A stretch of 64,000 nucleotides of DNA from Apteryx mantelli (Eukaryota; Chordata; Aves; Apterygiformes; Apterygidae). The notes beneath the pieces are model-generated. The model ran no database searches. It saw nothing but the letters and a program-made list of their open reading frames with translations, and was not told the DNA's origin. The stretch covers positions 21,109,207 through 21,173,206 of the forward strand of contig NC_089983.1 in the NCBI RefSeq assembly GCF_036417845.1, written 5' to 3'. Positions 1-58,900 of the stretch are shown here, in pieces; the stretch's first letter is position 1; each line of letters begins with the position of its first letter. The position numbers were made by a program, and so were the translations under genes.

Positions 1-643
1 AAATAGTAAATAATATGCATTAGAAACCATATTCAAAAATAAGCAATCACTATTCTTTTTCAACCCCCTTCTTAAGATCTTTTATAATAAAGTGCCTACT
101 AAAAACTTCTAATTTGACAGCCCCATGGAATGGCCCATTTCTTTCTTTCTGTCTGCACCCTGTCTCCTTTCTCTTGGAAATTCTTAGGACACAGATTGCC
201 TTTTTGTTTCATGTTCATACAGCGCTTTATATAATATGAACACGGTCCATTATGCAAGCTCTATGTGCTGTTACAATAGATGAAAATTTTCAAGTCAAAT
301 ATTTCTCTAACAAGGGCATTAACAAGAAAATTAGTACTGTTTTCCATCACTTCTTTTTCTGTTGGATCAATTAAGGCTTTAAAGCTCCAAATAGTCCATG
401 GCTGAACTCTAGTTTTAACGCAAAACATTTTATTTTACCCTCAATTATACAACTGAAAATAATATATGAATCAAACAGTTCATAAAACTGGCACTAAACC
501 AAGTCACAAGCAGCTATTCAGCAACAAATCTATCCCACTGAATAAGAAAATAAATCTAAATATTTATCTTTACTATTCTTTATTGCTGTATTAATTTCAA
601 AGTAATGATGTATGCTAACTCAAGCTAAACATAAATAACTTAC
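1..643 (-). other. ITGAV: Start of ITGAV intron 28
   Basis: AT-rich sequence following the exon 28 donor. No membrane-span exon is visible on either strand, and no repeat stands out. Confidence 0.8.
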
Positions 644-45504
<44,861 letters not shown>

Positions 45505-45513
45505 GACCCGGCG

Positions 45514-45536
45514 CCGCGTCCAGCCGCGTCCAGCCG
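45514..45536 (-). repeat. Tandem 10-bp repeat in ITGAV 5' leader
   Basis: On the plus strand CGCGTCCAGC occurs twice back to back just upstream of the start codon. Short GC-rich direct duplication, probably within the 5' UTR. Confidence 0.7.
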
Positions 45537-48500
45537 AACGCAGCGCAGGGCGGGCGGCAGCAGGACGCGCCTCCGTCTGCCGCTGCCGGGCGGGGCGGGG
45601 CGGCGCCACCACTTCCTCCCTGCCGCGCGCGCAGCTCCCGCCTCGGTCTCGGCCGCCGCCGGCCCCGCCCCGCCGCGGGGGCGGGCGGTAGCGGCGCCAT
45701 GAGGCGCCGGGCCGGGGCCGGAGTCGGGGCGCGCAGGCTCCGCCCGGCGGCGCGGAAGGAGGCCGGGCCCTGCGCGGCGCCGCGCCACCCTCGGGTCCCG
45801 CTGCCGGCGGCGAGCTCGGGCCGCTCCGCGGGACCAGCGCGGTGAGTTCGCGGTCAGTTTCGCGCTGTTCCCGCCGGGAGTCCAGCGCTGCGGTTCCGCT
45901 TTTTTTGCGTGAGCGCGATGAAAAGTAAAGGAGTAGCCGACAGGCGGCGGCGGCGGCAGCGTCGGACGCCCTGAGCACAGGCGGGAGCACCGCGCGCGCG
46001 GGGCAGGGCGGGGCGGGTGCGGAGCCGGGGGAGCCCTGGGAGAAGGTCGGCGATGAACCAAGCACACGAGAACCCGCGGAGCCACGCAAGAGCAAGCGTT
46101 AGAAAACACACCTGTTTTCTGCGGGCTTCGGAAGACTAGCAGTAGTGAACAGCTTTCGTAGCAGTTTCCCTCGCTGTGAAGCCAGTCCTCCTACAAACCA
46201 TTGCCCTTCATGTGGAAAAATACTGACTCCGCGATTAGTGACTTCAAAACGGGCCCCCCGTCTCGGGCGCGGTCGCGGCTCGAGTCCCGGCTCGGTGCAC
46301 CTGAGCGCTGATGCTCTAGGCGTGCTGGGGTCGTGTCGCGGAGCTGAGACCTTTTTGACATAGACAGTGAATTCTAGGACAGCAATAGCTGGAACACGAA
46401 GCTAGAAAATCCCATCCTAAAGGCACTGTCTGGTTCATTAGAGAGTGGAATTAATTGAAGGTAATTTTTATATTCACAGTCTCCTTTAGTCTTCAGTCAA
46501 GGTCAAGCGTCTTTCTAAAGTAGCGGTGCATCTCCCCCAAAAGTTTTGAACTTCTTATAGGTACCACTGGGGAATTTTGTGATTTATATCCCATGAAAGG
46601 ATCGTACTATCACAGGACTTTGACGTGAGTTAAACTGACTGTAAGAAGACATGTGCATGCTCAGCAATTCTAAAAAAAATGAAGTGCATCAGGTAAAGCT
46701 AACAAGATTTGGAGCAACCACAATCGGAAGCCACTTTTAAAAATGTTAGTTTGCAATGAAGAACAATCAAGAATGGCAAAAATTAAAAAAATAAATAAAT
46801 CAGGAATAGTGGTAGGCAACTTGCTCAACACACTGTGCATTTAGCTTTGTTTATAAAAGAACTGCTAATAAACCTACTGAACAAAAGAGACATGATTTCA
46901 TATTCATTAAGTATTCCTGAATTTTTTTATATAATTGGTTTAATTCAGCATAATTAAAGTAATACATGAAAACATTGAAAAAAGTGCTTTTGACATTGCC
47001 TTTCTTCTTTTCAACAAGTTACTCCTCACAAGAGACCCAAAAGCTTTTCACAAAAAAGGGAAGTGTGCTTTCGTCATTGACAACTACTTAATGAATCACA
47101 TTTCAGAATTTGTTTCCTGTTTTCCTTATTTAGTAATGTCCAATCAGCCTACATTCACTAATACCATGATATTTAGGCATTCAAGTAAAAAAAACAAAAA
47201 ACCAAAAAAAGTGTAATGCTTAAAGGATCCGCAGGGGAAGAACTGAACATTGATATTCGGTGATCATTTTAATTTCTTACTAAATTAATAAAGTTTCTTT
47301 AAATTAAAAACTTCAATAGTGTTATATCTTAATACAGTCAGATTTTATATTAATATAAAAGCTAAATTAAATAATCTTGAAGCCAACAGAAAATATGATA
47401 GACTAAGAGAAGGTGGCTGAGTAATGGCAACTTTTAAAAGTTTTCAAACTGGATGTAAAACTTGCAAGAATTCTTGCTACATAAAGTAGCAATATTGTAC
47501 ACGAGGGATTCTTGGCAAGTCTGCTGCTTAGCTAGTGTTAATAATAAAAAAATTAAGTTTATTTGGAAAATTTATCAATATAGAGGGGAGGGGAACAAAC
47601 ATAGAAAGTGAGAAAGGATTTCAAAATACATTGTTTTCATTCAAAATGAGTTGTGATTTTTTTAATTTAGGGTTTAAATTTAATTTTAAATAATTTAAGT
47701 AATTTAAAACTGCTTTGTCTAGACTGTTTCCTCCCAACTAGACTATACACGTGTAGCTTTGATAAGCTACGTTGAAGTGTTTACTTACTTGCATAACCCT
47801 GCTGTACTGTTACTTCACTGTAAAACAGTAAATAATACATATTTTTTCAATCAAAATACTTTTTTTAAATATAGGTTTTTCATCAATGTCGTGTCCTACA
47901 AGGAAGAAAAAAAAAAGAACATTTCCATTTATTCATCTCGCAACTTTACTTTCTGCAGTAAAGCATTACCTTCATACCACAGCTTGATAAACAGCAGTTC
48001 CTGTGTTCCAGCCACTTGTTCTTATTACCAGCTACTAGTAATTCTATAAGGAAGCCAACTCAGAAATGTATTATTCCATTAAAGTTAGGGGAGTTCCTAT
48101 AACTGCCTTGAAATTTGCTGCTATTTTCCTACCTTTTATGTTGCCTCTTCATAGGTAAAGATCATTTATGAGATTAACTTTTATTCTTATTTACTGACTA
48201 CTGCTATTCTCTCAGCTGTTATACTACTTTATTGGACTTGATCAAAGCAAAACTTCAGAGGGGTTAATAAGTTCCCAAATGCTAGCAAATGCCCATGGCA
48301 ATAAACTAAGAAAGGAGTATTTTATGTGTACTTTAATCAGTAAGGCAGTAGCTGAGGAAAAAGGAAGATTTATTTTCTTTACTTGATCATACCACTTTAC
48401 CACATTATATGAAGAGTGAAGGATAAACGTATTTAAGATATTAGAGCTATTTTAGCAAATTATAAATTTTAGAAACAAAGTAAGGATTGGCTGTGCAGTG

Positions 48501-50942
48501 CTACTTCTAATCATCAATGAAGAGAATTACTAAGAGAGGCTAGAGCAATAATTCAGACATTACATAGAATGAGGAGTTATCATCCCTGGGGATAAAATAA
48601 CTATCATCTCCTTCAAACCATTTCCTCTGTTTAAGATAAGTTCTTTTTCAAAGGCTATTTCATGCATATCTCCTTTGTCCTGCCATTGGAGTTTAGCAAG
48701 GTAATAAAGCCTGTAACTGTCCTGACTCAGCACTGAGCCTCCTGCTCCTCTCCCTCCGAGTTTAGTCACCGCTCGCAAGCGGAAGCTGTGGAGTCATTGC
48801 TGCTGGGGCTTGATTCCCAGCACGATCGGAGGCAATCGGTCTAGACGGTTTGAGAGCGTAGCCACATCTCCGTATATGGTATCGCTACCCCCAGCCTCAA
48901 CATGGGAAAAACTGAGATGCGGATGCTTGGGATTATACTCACAGTCGACACATATCTTACTATAAATTAAGAAAATCATTTCCTGTTGCAGAAAAAAAAT
49001 GATTTTATTGCTTGCACTGTGTTATTACGCCTGACACAACCAAAACCAAAGGAATAAAAGCCTAAACCAGACTGAGAATAGTTTCAAGCACGAAATACCC
49101 TACAGTATAGATGTGATCTTTCTTTGCTAGCTTGTTTAATTCTCACTCTACTGTTATGTCCACTGTTAGATTTATAGCTACTGACTATGGTATTCAGTGG
49201 TGAAAATTAAACCACCAAGAAGTGGGCAGAAATTGGGATTTGTTTTTTAAACAAGATATTTTTTAATTTGTATGTATAATTGAATAAAATGATTTTGGAA
49301 TCCTTTGGACTCCTAAGAACTGCCTTCCATTATTCAACAGATAAAACTCATTTCCTATTAGGAGTTGCTAATCTTGACAGTTTTTAATTCATGCAAGTAG
49401 TCATTAACATAGGGTGAATAAAACTTTGCAAGATGCAAGACATGAGCTGCATTTTTGGATGAAATGTACTTTTATTTATTTTCTTTTGCTATTCCTGAGT
49501 CTGCAGCCTGTAACATGGACAGTATTTTAGAGTATTTCTGCTTTGTGACTTTCTCTCTCCTACTTACAACATTACGCTCAGCAAGAAATGCACAAAGTCC
49601 TATAACTAGGTAGAGGCTATGAATGCATAAGGCACAATGGTCCTCCTTAAAGGCCCTGCAAGGTATACTTTTATGTACATCTTTCATGGACATCTGTGGT
49701 AAGCTTCAGCCTCTTAATGTATCCAATGCTTTACTGTATCAGTAACATCAATGTATGGAACAAAGATAGGATTACTTGTTAATAGATACTACTATCAGTC
49801 TCCCAGAAGAACCTTCACTGATGTTGGGAGTTTTAGTACACATTTTGCTCTTGTGCCATCTAGACACTTGGACTTGTAAAGTGGCTTACTGCCTTGAACA
49901 GCTCTTTAAGGAATAACTTGGTATCTACAAGGCAGTAGAAAGCAAGCCTAACTTAGCCAAAAATACAGACTTTACATATCATTTTGCTTTGGTCAGTTGG
50001 TACTTTTTATTTCTGTTATGTCTAATAATCTTTAATGTTCATTTTCTTGAAAAAAACCATGAAAACACTGTTGGGCAAGAAACCTGAAGGAACCACTACA
50101 ACTATGTGCTAGGCTCAAGTATGAGAGCAATTCACTAGATCAGCAAAACCTCATTCAATTACTATGCTGTCCTCAGCAAAAGGCCATAAGACAATGCTTC
50201 TCTTTAGGACAACAAGGGCATAACTAAGCTTTTAAAATCGGTTCCTAGGTGGTGAAAAACTCTGAGATGTAGAGTTTGAAGTTTTCCAGGTAGAAAGGAA
50301 ATGAGTCATGCCAAGATTTTATTCCAGTTTGATCTGTTCAGTATTGATTGCTCTATTACTTCAGTATTAGTCAACACCTTTCCTCCATCAACCCTGGGCT
50401 TTGTTTCCGTTACGATTTCACACCATCAAATTCAGACACAATACTGCTTGCTTTACAAAAGGATTCGTATTTCTTTAGTCTGACAAAATTAGTCATTATA
50501 AGCCACGTCTCTTTCTTAGTATTTGCTCTGAGGAGACCTTCTGCAGGTTTGACTAACTAACTTATCTTAGTTGTTGCTCATTAACACCCCCAAAGACTTA
50601 AATGTTTTTAAAAGATACTTTTAGAAAGTATTTTTACTCTAGAGAAAAGTGTCAACAGGAAATAAAGTAATAATGTAGAAAGCAATTGGGAAAAAAACAG
50701 CATTCTGTAAAATTCCATACACAAGCCAAATCATCTTTTTTTTTAATATATATGTATATAATACCCATGCATATATGAGATGTAATAGAGAAGCAAGAAG
50801 TTAAATGCTACCCCATTCCAGTATGGGATAGGGTGTGAGAACACACCGGTCGAGACAAACTGCTTGGAAGTTTGAAAGATCACAGAGATTTCTAGAAAGG
50901 GATGGGAACAATGTACTAATCTAGAGACCTTGATGGAGTTGG

Positions 50943-50954
50943 CTCTCTCTCTCT
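50943..50954 (+). repeat. (CT)6 microsatellite
   Basis: Six CT units shortly before the CA/AAAT compound repeat. Confidence 0.85.
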
Positions 50955-50984
50955 GGCCCTCTGCTTCTGGAGTAGCAAAACAAA

Positions 50985-50985
<1 letters not shown>

Positions 50986-51024
<39 letters not shown>

Positions 51025-51048
51025 TAAATAAATAAATAAACACACACA
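50986..51048 (+). repeat. Compound (CA)n-(AAAT)n-(CA)n microsatellite
   Basis: About sixteen CA units, then AAAT repeated about five times, then CACACACA. Likely polymorphic. A minus-strand ORF across it reads repeated Val-Cys and is an artefact. Confidence 0.95.
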
Positions 51049-51478
51049 GGTGAGAGGAAATATTGAAATCGCAGGCTTTCTTTGCTCTTTCATCTCACAT
51101 GGAATATGCATATTCTGTGCAGAAAGTGTTTCTATATTCGGCTTCTTCCACCTAATGTAAATGGCCAAAGTTGCATAGCATCTAAGGATGACTATGAATA
51201 GTATGGATATGATGAGCTCTGTTAGTGTAGCCCACTGTATGAAAAAACTTTTGACCCTCTATACTAGCCAATTCTTTAGTGACAACTCCTTTATAGGCCA
51301 ATTCCATCATCAGATTAGAACTGAACTTCTTCCTAATCTACCCTTCTGTTTTTATCCTGCAGAGCTGGTAAAAATGTAGCAGGCAAAATTTATAAGAGTA
51401 CTAATATTATACTTGTAAAAATAAACAATCACCCCTACTAGCTCTCCATCACGCTCTCTTCCAGCCTTTCTGCCCCCT

Positions 51479-51493
51479 CCCCCCCCCCCCCCC
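51479..51493 (+). repeat. Poly-C tract, C15
   Basis: Run of 15 C in the intergenic region, in a pyrimidine-rich context. Confidence 0.95.
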
Positions 51494-53075
51494 AGGTTTC
51501 CAGGAAAGGTAAGTTACTCACTATATCCCGTCAGTTTAATTTATTTTTTCTGCATTCACTAAAGATCTGTTAAAACATACTGATTTTTTATGCAGTTCCC
51601 CAAAAATGGAGAAGAAATCATTATTTGTCTTCTTAGTTGCATCTAATTATTTCCTAACAATCTTTCCCTTCTTTTGTTCATAACTATTTTCATAAAATTT
51701 TAAGTACTGCCCTTTCTGATAAGACTATTAACCGTAGCAAAAGCATCCAGAACATTATTAGAACATACACTCAGTTTTTATTTAGAAAGCGGTAGTGACT
51801 TTATCTGGCAGAAACACTTTGAAACAGTGTCAGCTGGAAACACTGGAAATAGTATTCTGCTATGAGCAATGAGAAACAATACTTCCATGCAGCCATGATG
51901 TATATGCACACCAAACAGGGGTCACATTCCAATATATTTCCATTTATGGAGAATTTCCAGAAGACAAGAGGCATTTTCTAATTTTCCTATGTTCTCGCCT
52001 GCTTCTGGTTATACAGAGATACCCAGAGATTACTGTTTTCTATTATAGAGATATTGCCATTCTTGTCAGTGTAAATAATCTTATATTTAGAAAGTGTGTG
52101 ACAATTTATGTACAACTTTGTCTTTTTATCCCATAGCTTTAGAGAACTTTTCACTGATTTTAATCTGTGGTTTTTTGGTCATGCATTTTTGAAGTAATCT
52201 AATAAAGCTCTGTCTCAAAGAGAAGTCGTCTTTGCTTTCACGTTAACTACTCCAGAAACATAATGCCACATCTTGCCTTGAATCATCTGTCCTCTTGTGT
52301 TCCTTCAGTAACACTCATACATTCGTACCAAGGGATTTAGAACAAAATTAAGTTCAAAAAGTTCTGAAGAACTCCCTGGTTAGGCATATGAAAAAAATTT
52401 CTACAAACTTCTCTATGCTCAGTGATGAGTGTTGGAGCAATACTGGCAAAATAACAACATGCAGAGCAAGTAGGATTGAGAGGAAATGGGGTAGAGTTGA
52501 GGTTTTTTTCAAGTTGATTCAAGTTTCAAAGGAGTATTAACGTGTTAATGTCTCAAAAATCCTCTAACACATTAAACCTGTTATTATGAATATTCTTTTA
52601 CCCTCAAATACAAAAGCACTAGACGATTGCAGTAAGATAAGCTTCATACTTCCCTCTCTTGAGAAGTGTTTTAAGTGTTCAAGCCCAGACGTCCTGGGCC
52701 TGGTAAATCAGCACAGCCATCACCTCTAGCCTCTTGACTTCAGGTAAGATTTTACCATCTTACAGAATGCTCCAGAGTTCACCCTTCCTCCCAACCACAC
52801 AAAATACAAATCCCCCTTCCCCCCAAAAAATCAAACTAAGAACCCAAACTCACCCTCACTTTGAAAGCCATTATATTTTGATCTTCTATACCCAAGGAAT
52901 ACTGTCTTATCTGGGGTTAACAAAAACAGCAACAAAAAAAGACGTTGTTACCTATAAAACATTACACTAGTGACTATGGCTTTGTTGGGTTAAAGAATAA
53001 GTATGTATTTAAGTCTAAGAATAAAGCTGAAGAAAGAGATCAATATAGAATCAGGTCTCTAAACATTCTAACCCT

Positions 53076-53113
53076 TTTTGTTGTTGTTGTTATTATTATT
53101 ATTATTATTATTG
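53076..53113 (+). repeat. (TTG)n(TTA)n trinucleotide repeat
   Basis: About five TTG units then about seven TTA units. Confidence 0.95.
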
Positions 53114-55097
53114 TTTACTTTTAAGAAGTTAGTCCACAATTGCCAGGAGGTTGTTCTAGTAGGGTCTTTCTTGGGTGTCACTGGTGAAAGAATTTCCGGC
53201 ATGTAAACTTTTTTGCATCAATCAGAAGAAGTCTGCCCAGTTAATGCTGACAACAGTTACCAGTGACAAAAGATGCAGACAATTCTGTGCTTTGAATAAA
53301 GGGCATATTTCAGACTTTCTTCCTTTTTACCGTCTTCAGGGAAGGTATCTTATTCTACTCCTTCCTGTTGTCCTCCCCCCTGCCCCCCAACATATAAAAT
53401 GTGTAATTTATGTATAGTAAACATCCAGTAGGACTATATACTGCTGTGTGGAAGGGACATCAGATCCACAATCACTATTTATAGTAAGTTTAAGTTTAGA
53501 AGCAACACCCGGAAAGCTGACTTCCTGTTTGCTGGTAAGAAGACAGCTGAAGAGACAGTGGTACAGGGCTGACATTACTGACACAAAGTGCATTTCCAGC
53601 AACTACTAGCTTTTTATTACAGGAAAAAGTTCACAAAGGTGAGGTGGCAGCAGTTAAACTCCTTTTGGTCCCTTGGCTTATTCCCTGTTAGCATTTTGAC
53701 TCTAGTCCGTTACACAACAGACATTAAAAAAAAGCTACTATCTTCGCTGTGCCCTTTCTGATAAAGGTTCCTAATTCCTCTCTCAGTTTTAGAACTAAAA
53801 CCTAGAATGCGTAGAGCCACATGATCAGAATACACTACTGGGTAATACTGAGCTTTATTCCACATCTGTGGAGGTCTCCAAAAGGGACAGTGCAGCCTGC
53901 TGGTCTATACAACACTGACCAAGCTCCTTGATACAGACGAGAAAGGTCAGTCAGAAAAAAGCCTATGTGATGTAGTGTTTGTACTTGGAAGGGAGAGAAG
54001 ACAACAAAAGAGAACAATGAATTTGAAGATTAAAAGCTTCTTGACTAGAAACTTTGCTGTTATCCAATTCATGCCTGAGGTTTTAAGGAGGATTTTTTTC
54101 TACAGGTCTAAGGACTTTAAGAAAGCTTTAGCTGAATTTCTACAACCACAAAAGATGTTCTAAAACTGAATTATAAGCTGATGCTGCAGAGCAATACTTC
54201 TTCCTTTTAACTAGTTACATCCTTTTCACCTGTATTGGGATGAAACACCTGTAGAACGTATTTCCCTAATCACTTACTGTACAAGGAATGTTATGTTCCC
54301 TGGTGAAACTCCTCCAGTAATTTGCTTGTCTCTTCCCTCCAGGAGTATTTCTGCTTCTTTCCATATATTCTATACAGCAATAAAGGAAAGTAGGATATTT
54401 TCTTTTCCACTGTATCCTACTTTAATTTAGCAGCCCATCTCATTATTCTTAAAGCCTGATTTGGTATACATTGGAAACCTCTCCTTAGTTTTAAGCAAGC
54501 CTTGATTAAATTTATTTCCAAATGTGTTGTACTGTAAGAATTTTAACCATAAATATAAGATACTGAAAGATTACCTCTAAGGTCTTTCACTAAATACAAA
54601 CGAAATGCTGCTATTTACAGTCCAAAGAACTGATTATTTTTGCCATTCATTTCAATAATGTGCTATGAAGGAGCCTATTGTGTTCACATATTAAGGCTAT
54701 AACATCATAAATGAATAAAACATCCTGGCCTTATTGCTAACACCAGCAAAAGCCACCCTCTGTAAGAAGACAGAGCATCTATTGAAGGAAAGAGCTGAAA
54801 AAGACAAAACTAAGCCAAGGTCACTTCTAACTCTAATACCACTGTATGGGGAAAAAGGGAAAAGTAAATTGCAGATATCCCTGTAAAAAGCACTTAATAT
54901 GCTACATAAAATATATCCTGTACATAACCAGGAGTAAAAGCATTTGCTTCATTAAAGATTTTGCTGATTAAGGCCCATTTGTAACCAAGACTCAAGCATT
55001 GTGAGAAAGGTAAAGTTTCTAATTCCGTAAGAAATTGATATTTGTAACGCTGAAATACATGAAGAGATTGATGCATCCTTCAAGACCAAAATACATT

Positions 55098-55123
55098 GTT
55101 TTTTTTGTTTTGTTTTGTTTTTT
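55098..55123 (+). repeat. (GTTTT)n repeat
   Basis: T-rich run broken by G every four to five bases. Confidence 0.85.
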
Positions 55124-58100
55124 AAATATCCACTTACTCTAGTTGGCATCAAATCAAAACTAAGGAACTTATAGGACATTGCTTCCTCTAAGCCTTTTCT
55201 TCCCTAGAGATCTAATAACACAAGCTAATAGGAGTCAGGTTCAAAACAAAATGTAGTGGAGCTGTGGAACTGTTGCTAAAAGATGCCTAAAATGTTTTGG
55301 GGCTCAAGGGGGAGAGTAGGGAGAAAGGCGGCAAAGTATCTGAAAGAGAAAGCCATCAAAGGTTTAAATATTTATCTGGCTCAGGAAAACTTTTAAATTG
55401 AAAATAGTTGGAGGCTATGAGTAAGTAAGCTATAAGTACTCATGAAAAGTATATGGGCTCGTACTGTTCTCATCTCTTCACTATACGCTTTCAGCCAATG
55501 CTACAAACAAAATACTGGACTAAATGATGCCTTGGTCTGATGCAGACTGGCCGCTGTTACAATTTTAGGCAAATCCTCTGGCCTTCGCAGCTCTCACTTT
55601 TCCAATCAACTTCTTACGCTTATTATTGTTATTAAGGTGGTATTTCTCCTGAGATATTTCAGGTAAATATACATATATGTAAGATATCTGAGCGCCATGA
55701 AACAGCTCTCATTCTATCTCAACTTAGGGCTGTAAATTTTACTGAGAGGGAAGGAAACATCTAAACCTGTAAGACTTATGGTTTAGTCACTTAAAATAAT
55801 CACTCTTAAGGTTTCAGTAAGGTATTCATAATCAGCACAGAGAGCAAGGAAAAACAAACACTGTTAGGAAGTTTCCAAGATAAAAAAAAGCTTACAAAAT
55901 ATTTAAACCTGCATTGCTTATTATATTTAAGTGATTTTAGGAGAAGGACACAAAGATAAACATTCTGTATCTTAGAACTCCTGCAAAAGTAGTAAAATCA
56001 GCATTTGGAATAAGAGACATACTTTCTTGACATCTGCTATTCCACACATCTGACTAAGGAACTGTAAAAGGAAATAGTCACAAGAATACTCTCTAGTTTG
56101 TATGTATACGTAAGTTTTTTCTATAAAATGTTTCTGAAATAAACACAATCTAATATGACAACACTGAATACCAAGAAAGGTACCACTTTGTCTAAAATTC
56201 ATCAGTAGTAAAAACCTCCGCTTGAAACAGCTGAAGAGCACTCTCCATTACCAAATGGCAATCAACTAGTTACAATCAACTAGTAGATAATACAATAGCT
56301 AAGGTCAGTCATCACATTTAATTTTTCACCAAAATTTTTCCAGGCCTTTATCTATAGGGTGTATTATAAAAATAAGTAGCAAATTCTTTGAGCAACCAAG
56401 CAGTTGTAAGCATAAAGTTAGATCACACAGGTCTTAATACAAAAAAACAAAAACAAAAAAGAACCCACATATCCCATGAGCATTTAGAGCCAGTCTGTTT
56501 AAGCTGTTCAAACAATGTCTGCGTGTGATTGAAACAGCGTTTTAATGTATGTCAAACTTTAAAGCTAACAAATACCCCATTTCCATAATAGCACACACTG
56601 CTATGGAAAGGCATGTTTTTTGCAGCATTTTTTTTAATTCTTGGCAGTCAGTTAGGTATCCAGTGTACTGCAACAAAAGTGCTGTGAAGGCAGAGCGCTA
56701 CACTAGCATGCTTTCACAAAAAAAAAAAAAAAAGTTAAGAACATAGTTACACTTTTTCTATACTACTCATTTTCAAGAAAAATAAGACAAGGCAAAAGTG
56801 GCGAAGGCTGTGTGTATTGCAAGGAACAGGGGGAAATTTATCTCAGAGCTGTTTCTTCCCCTGCCTTTGATCCTTTATAGTCTGACTTCTGCTCTCAAAC
56901 TGTTCCTGGTGGCCTCATATGGTTTAACAGTCAAGTACTGTATTTTTTGACCCACACAAACTGGACAGTCACTGAACTGAAGATTCTCTTATTTTAGGAT
57001 TCTAATTATCTTATACCGCATCCTGCCACAGGTGACTCTATAATGCAAGATTATTTACATTACATTGGATTAATTATGGGAAGTTTGCATCAGTAGGATT
57101 AGCTCAGTGGTAAGTCACATTTAGGTGGACTCAATTTTATCATAATGTTCATTTCCAAAATAAGAGTATCAGTAATTTGTCTACCCTGAGTACAGCTTCT
57201 GCATTTATTTTTAATTGTGTATTTATTGACTGAAATTCCCTGTCAGCTGCAAATTTAGGCTTCAAGTCACAGGATTGAGAAGAGGTTATATTCAAGTTGA
57301 TCTTCAAGCAACAGGAAGAAAGAGTAGCATATTGCTACTAAACCTTAAAAGTATGCCTAAATGACATAATAATTAAGACTTGCTCAAAGCAGTCACCCTG
57401 CTTTCATGGTTAGAAATCTAGACAAATCAACCAAGAGGTCAGAAGACCTCCAAGAACAAATACAATCAGAAGTGCAGAATGAGTTGACAGGACAGAAGGC
57501 AAAAGAGGTAGCAAACTATTTTTCCTAACCATAGAAAATTATATGTCAATATTTATTGCCTATGAAAATAAGAAGTTTTTCTTCAACTTAGGGATACTCA
57601 ACATACTTAACTAGTACGCAGGGCCACTGTCCTAAATATTTAGGTGAAGCATGCTCAAAAGAGGTATGGACCGCAACTGAGCTCTTTAGACCTAAAAAAG
57701 AGGCCTGCTCTGTTTACTTAACCACCACCATTCTCTTTCAAGTCCTAGTATTTATTCCTGTTTACTAAAGTTCTTTTCGTTTTCCATCATTGGCTGTACT
57801 GGAGCCTCTCTCCCCCCCTCTCCCTGCCTGGGCCATCTATGTTAGTATTTTATTAGCTGAAATTAGTATGAGTTATCCTCTCCCATCCCTCTGCTGTAAC
57901 ATGCAAATTAATAACATCTGTAAAACTGCAGAGAAGATAAATTCTAAAGAAATCAGTATTACATACACTATTCCAGCATCCAAGGTAGAAAATACAGAAA
58001 GCTGTTTTCAACCTCAAGAATGATTAAGTTACTTTTATTCCCATTCAAAATATACAGTTTTGAAAAATGATGCATCAAACATTCAAATATGAATTGCATT

Positions 58101-58293
58101 CTCAGTGCCATGATCTCCAGATATTCTTCTGCTGGTCAGTATCAATGCAATAGTGTCAGCACTGTTTATTTATGGCCATAGTAGAAAATTCTTCAGAAAC
58201 AAATATTACCTGACTGATGTGGCAGTTTAAACACCTACATTTAGAAGTCAATTTCAGTTGGCCTCTTTCTCCCAAATGTTGTTTCTTGTTCCT

Positions 58294-58303
58294 GGGGGGG
58301 GGG
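58294..58303 (+). repeat. G10 tract
   Basis: Ten G, intergenic, downstream of ZC3H15. Confidence 0.95.
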
Positions 58304-58789
58304 ACAAAACAAAACAGTATTCCACCACAAAGATCCCCAAAAGGGCAAAAAATGTCTGTCAGCTATTTTAGAAATAGCATTCAAGATGCAAGAGTCAAAT
58401 TTAGTGAAGTCAAAAATAACTCATTAAAGCTAACCTTGCAGCTCAAAAGCTGTCGGAGCAATCTTACTAGCAATGCCATGAATCTTGATGTTTTTTAAGC
58501 TGTAATTTGAATGCAAGTTTAGAAACCATTGATACAAATTGTAATTAATGCAGCAGCACTGTTAAAAACAGTTAGAACTATGACAAGGAAGCATGGATTA
58601 ATAAGATTCTAACTTACAGCCCCCTAGAAAAAGCACCACTACAGAGAACTCTTTATAGCAGGTGTTTGATAAATTTTTAGAAAAACAAGACCTGACATTT
58701 AGACCTGACACTACTGCCCCCTACAGAGTGCAAAATAAAACCCACTGCTCTACTTTTCTTTCAGAGGCAAATGTTACTACTGTATGATC

Positions 58790-58900
58790 TAGTGCTATTT
58801 ATAGAATACCAAAGATATGGTAGGCATTTTTAGACCATGAGAATAACATCCCTGCTCTGCGGAGCTCGCAGTCTTAGCTAATATACAAACACAGTGGGAA
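58790..58900 (+). mobile_element. Relic L2/CORE-SINE-type 3' end
   Basis: Intergenic. The order GTGCTATTTATAGAATACC, GGTAGGCA, AATAACATCCCTGCTCTG, GGAGCTCGCAGTCTTAGCTA matches the common amniote pattern of TATTTATAGAGCGCC, GCTAGGCAC, GTCCCTGCCC and GGAGCTTACAGTCTAA. Family assignment is uncertain and rests on memory. Confidence 0.55.

Noticed and set aside
1-643. Search for the ITGAV transmembrane exon
   Set aside because: No hydrophobic VWVIILAVL-like stretch or GFFKR codons on the minus strand, so the last two exons are outside the window.
45505-46095. In-frame N-terminal extension of ITGAV by about 197 codons
   Set aside because: The frame is open only because of GC content. The ATG at 45504 begins a proper signal peptide and mature FNLD start, so translation from further upstream is very unlikely.
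50743-51168. 141-codon minus-strand ORF
   Set aside because: Its centre is the (CA)n repeat read as alternating Val-Cys; no domain elsewhere.
52680-52720. AGCCCAGACGTCCTGGGCCTGG as a possible SINE tail
   Set aside because: Only about 20 bases resemble the ACGTCCTGGG phrase of amniote SINE/CR1 tails; no flanking match.
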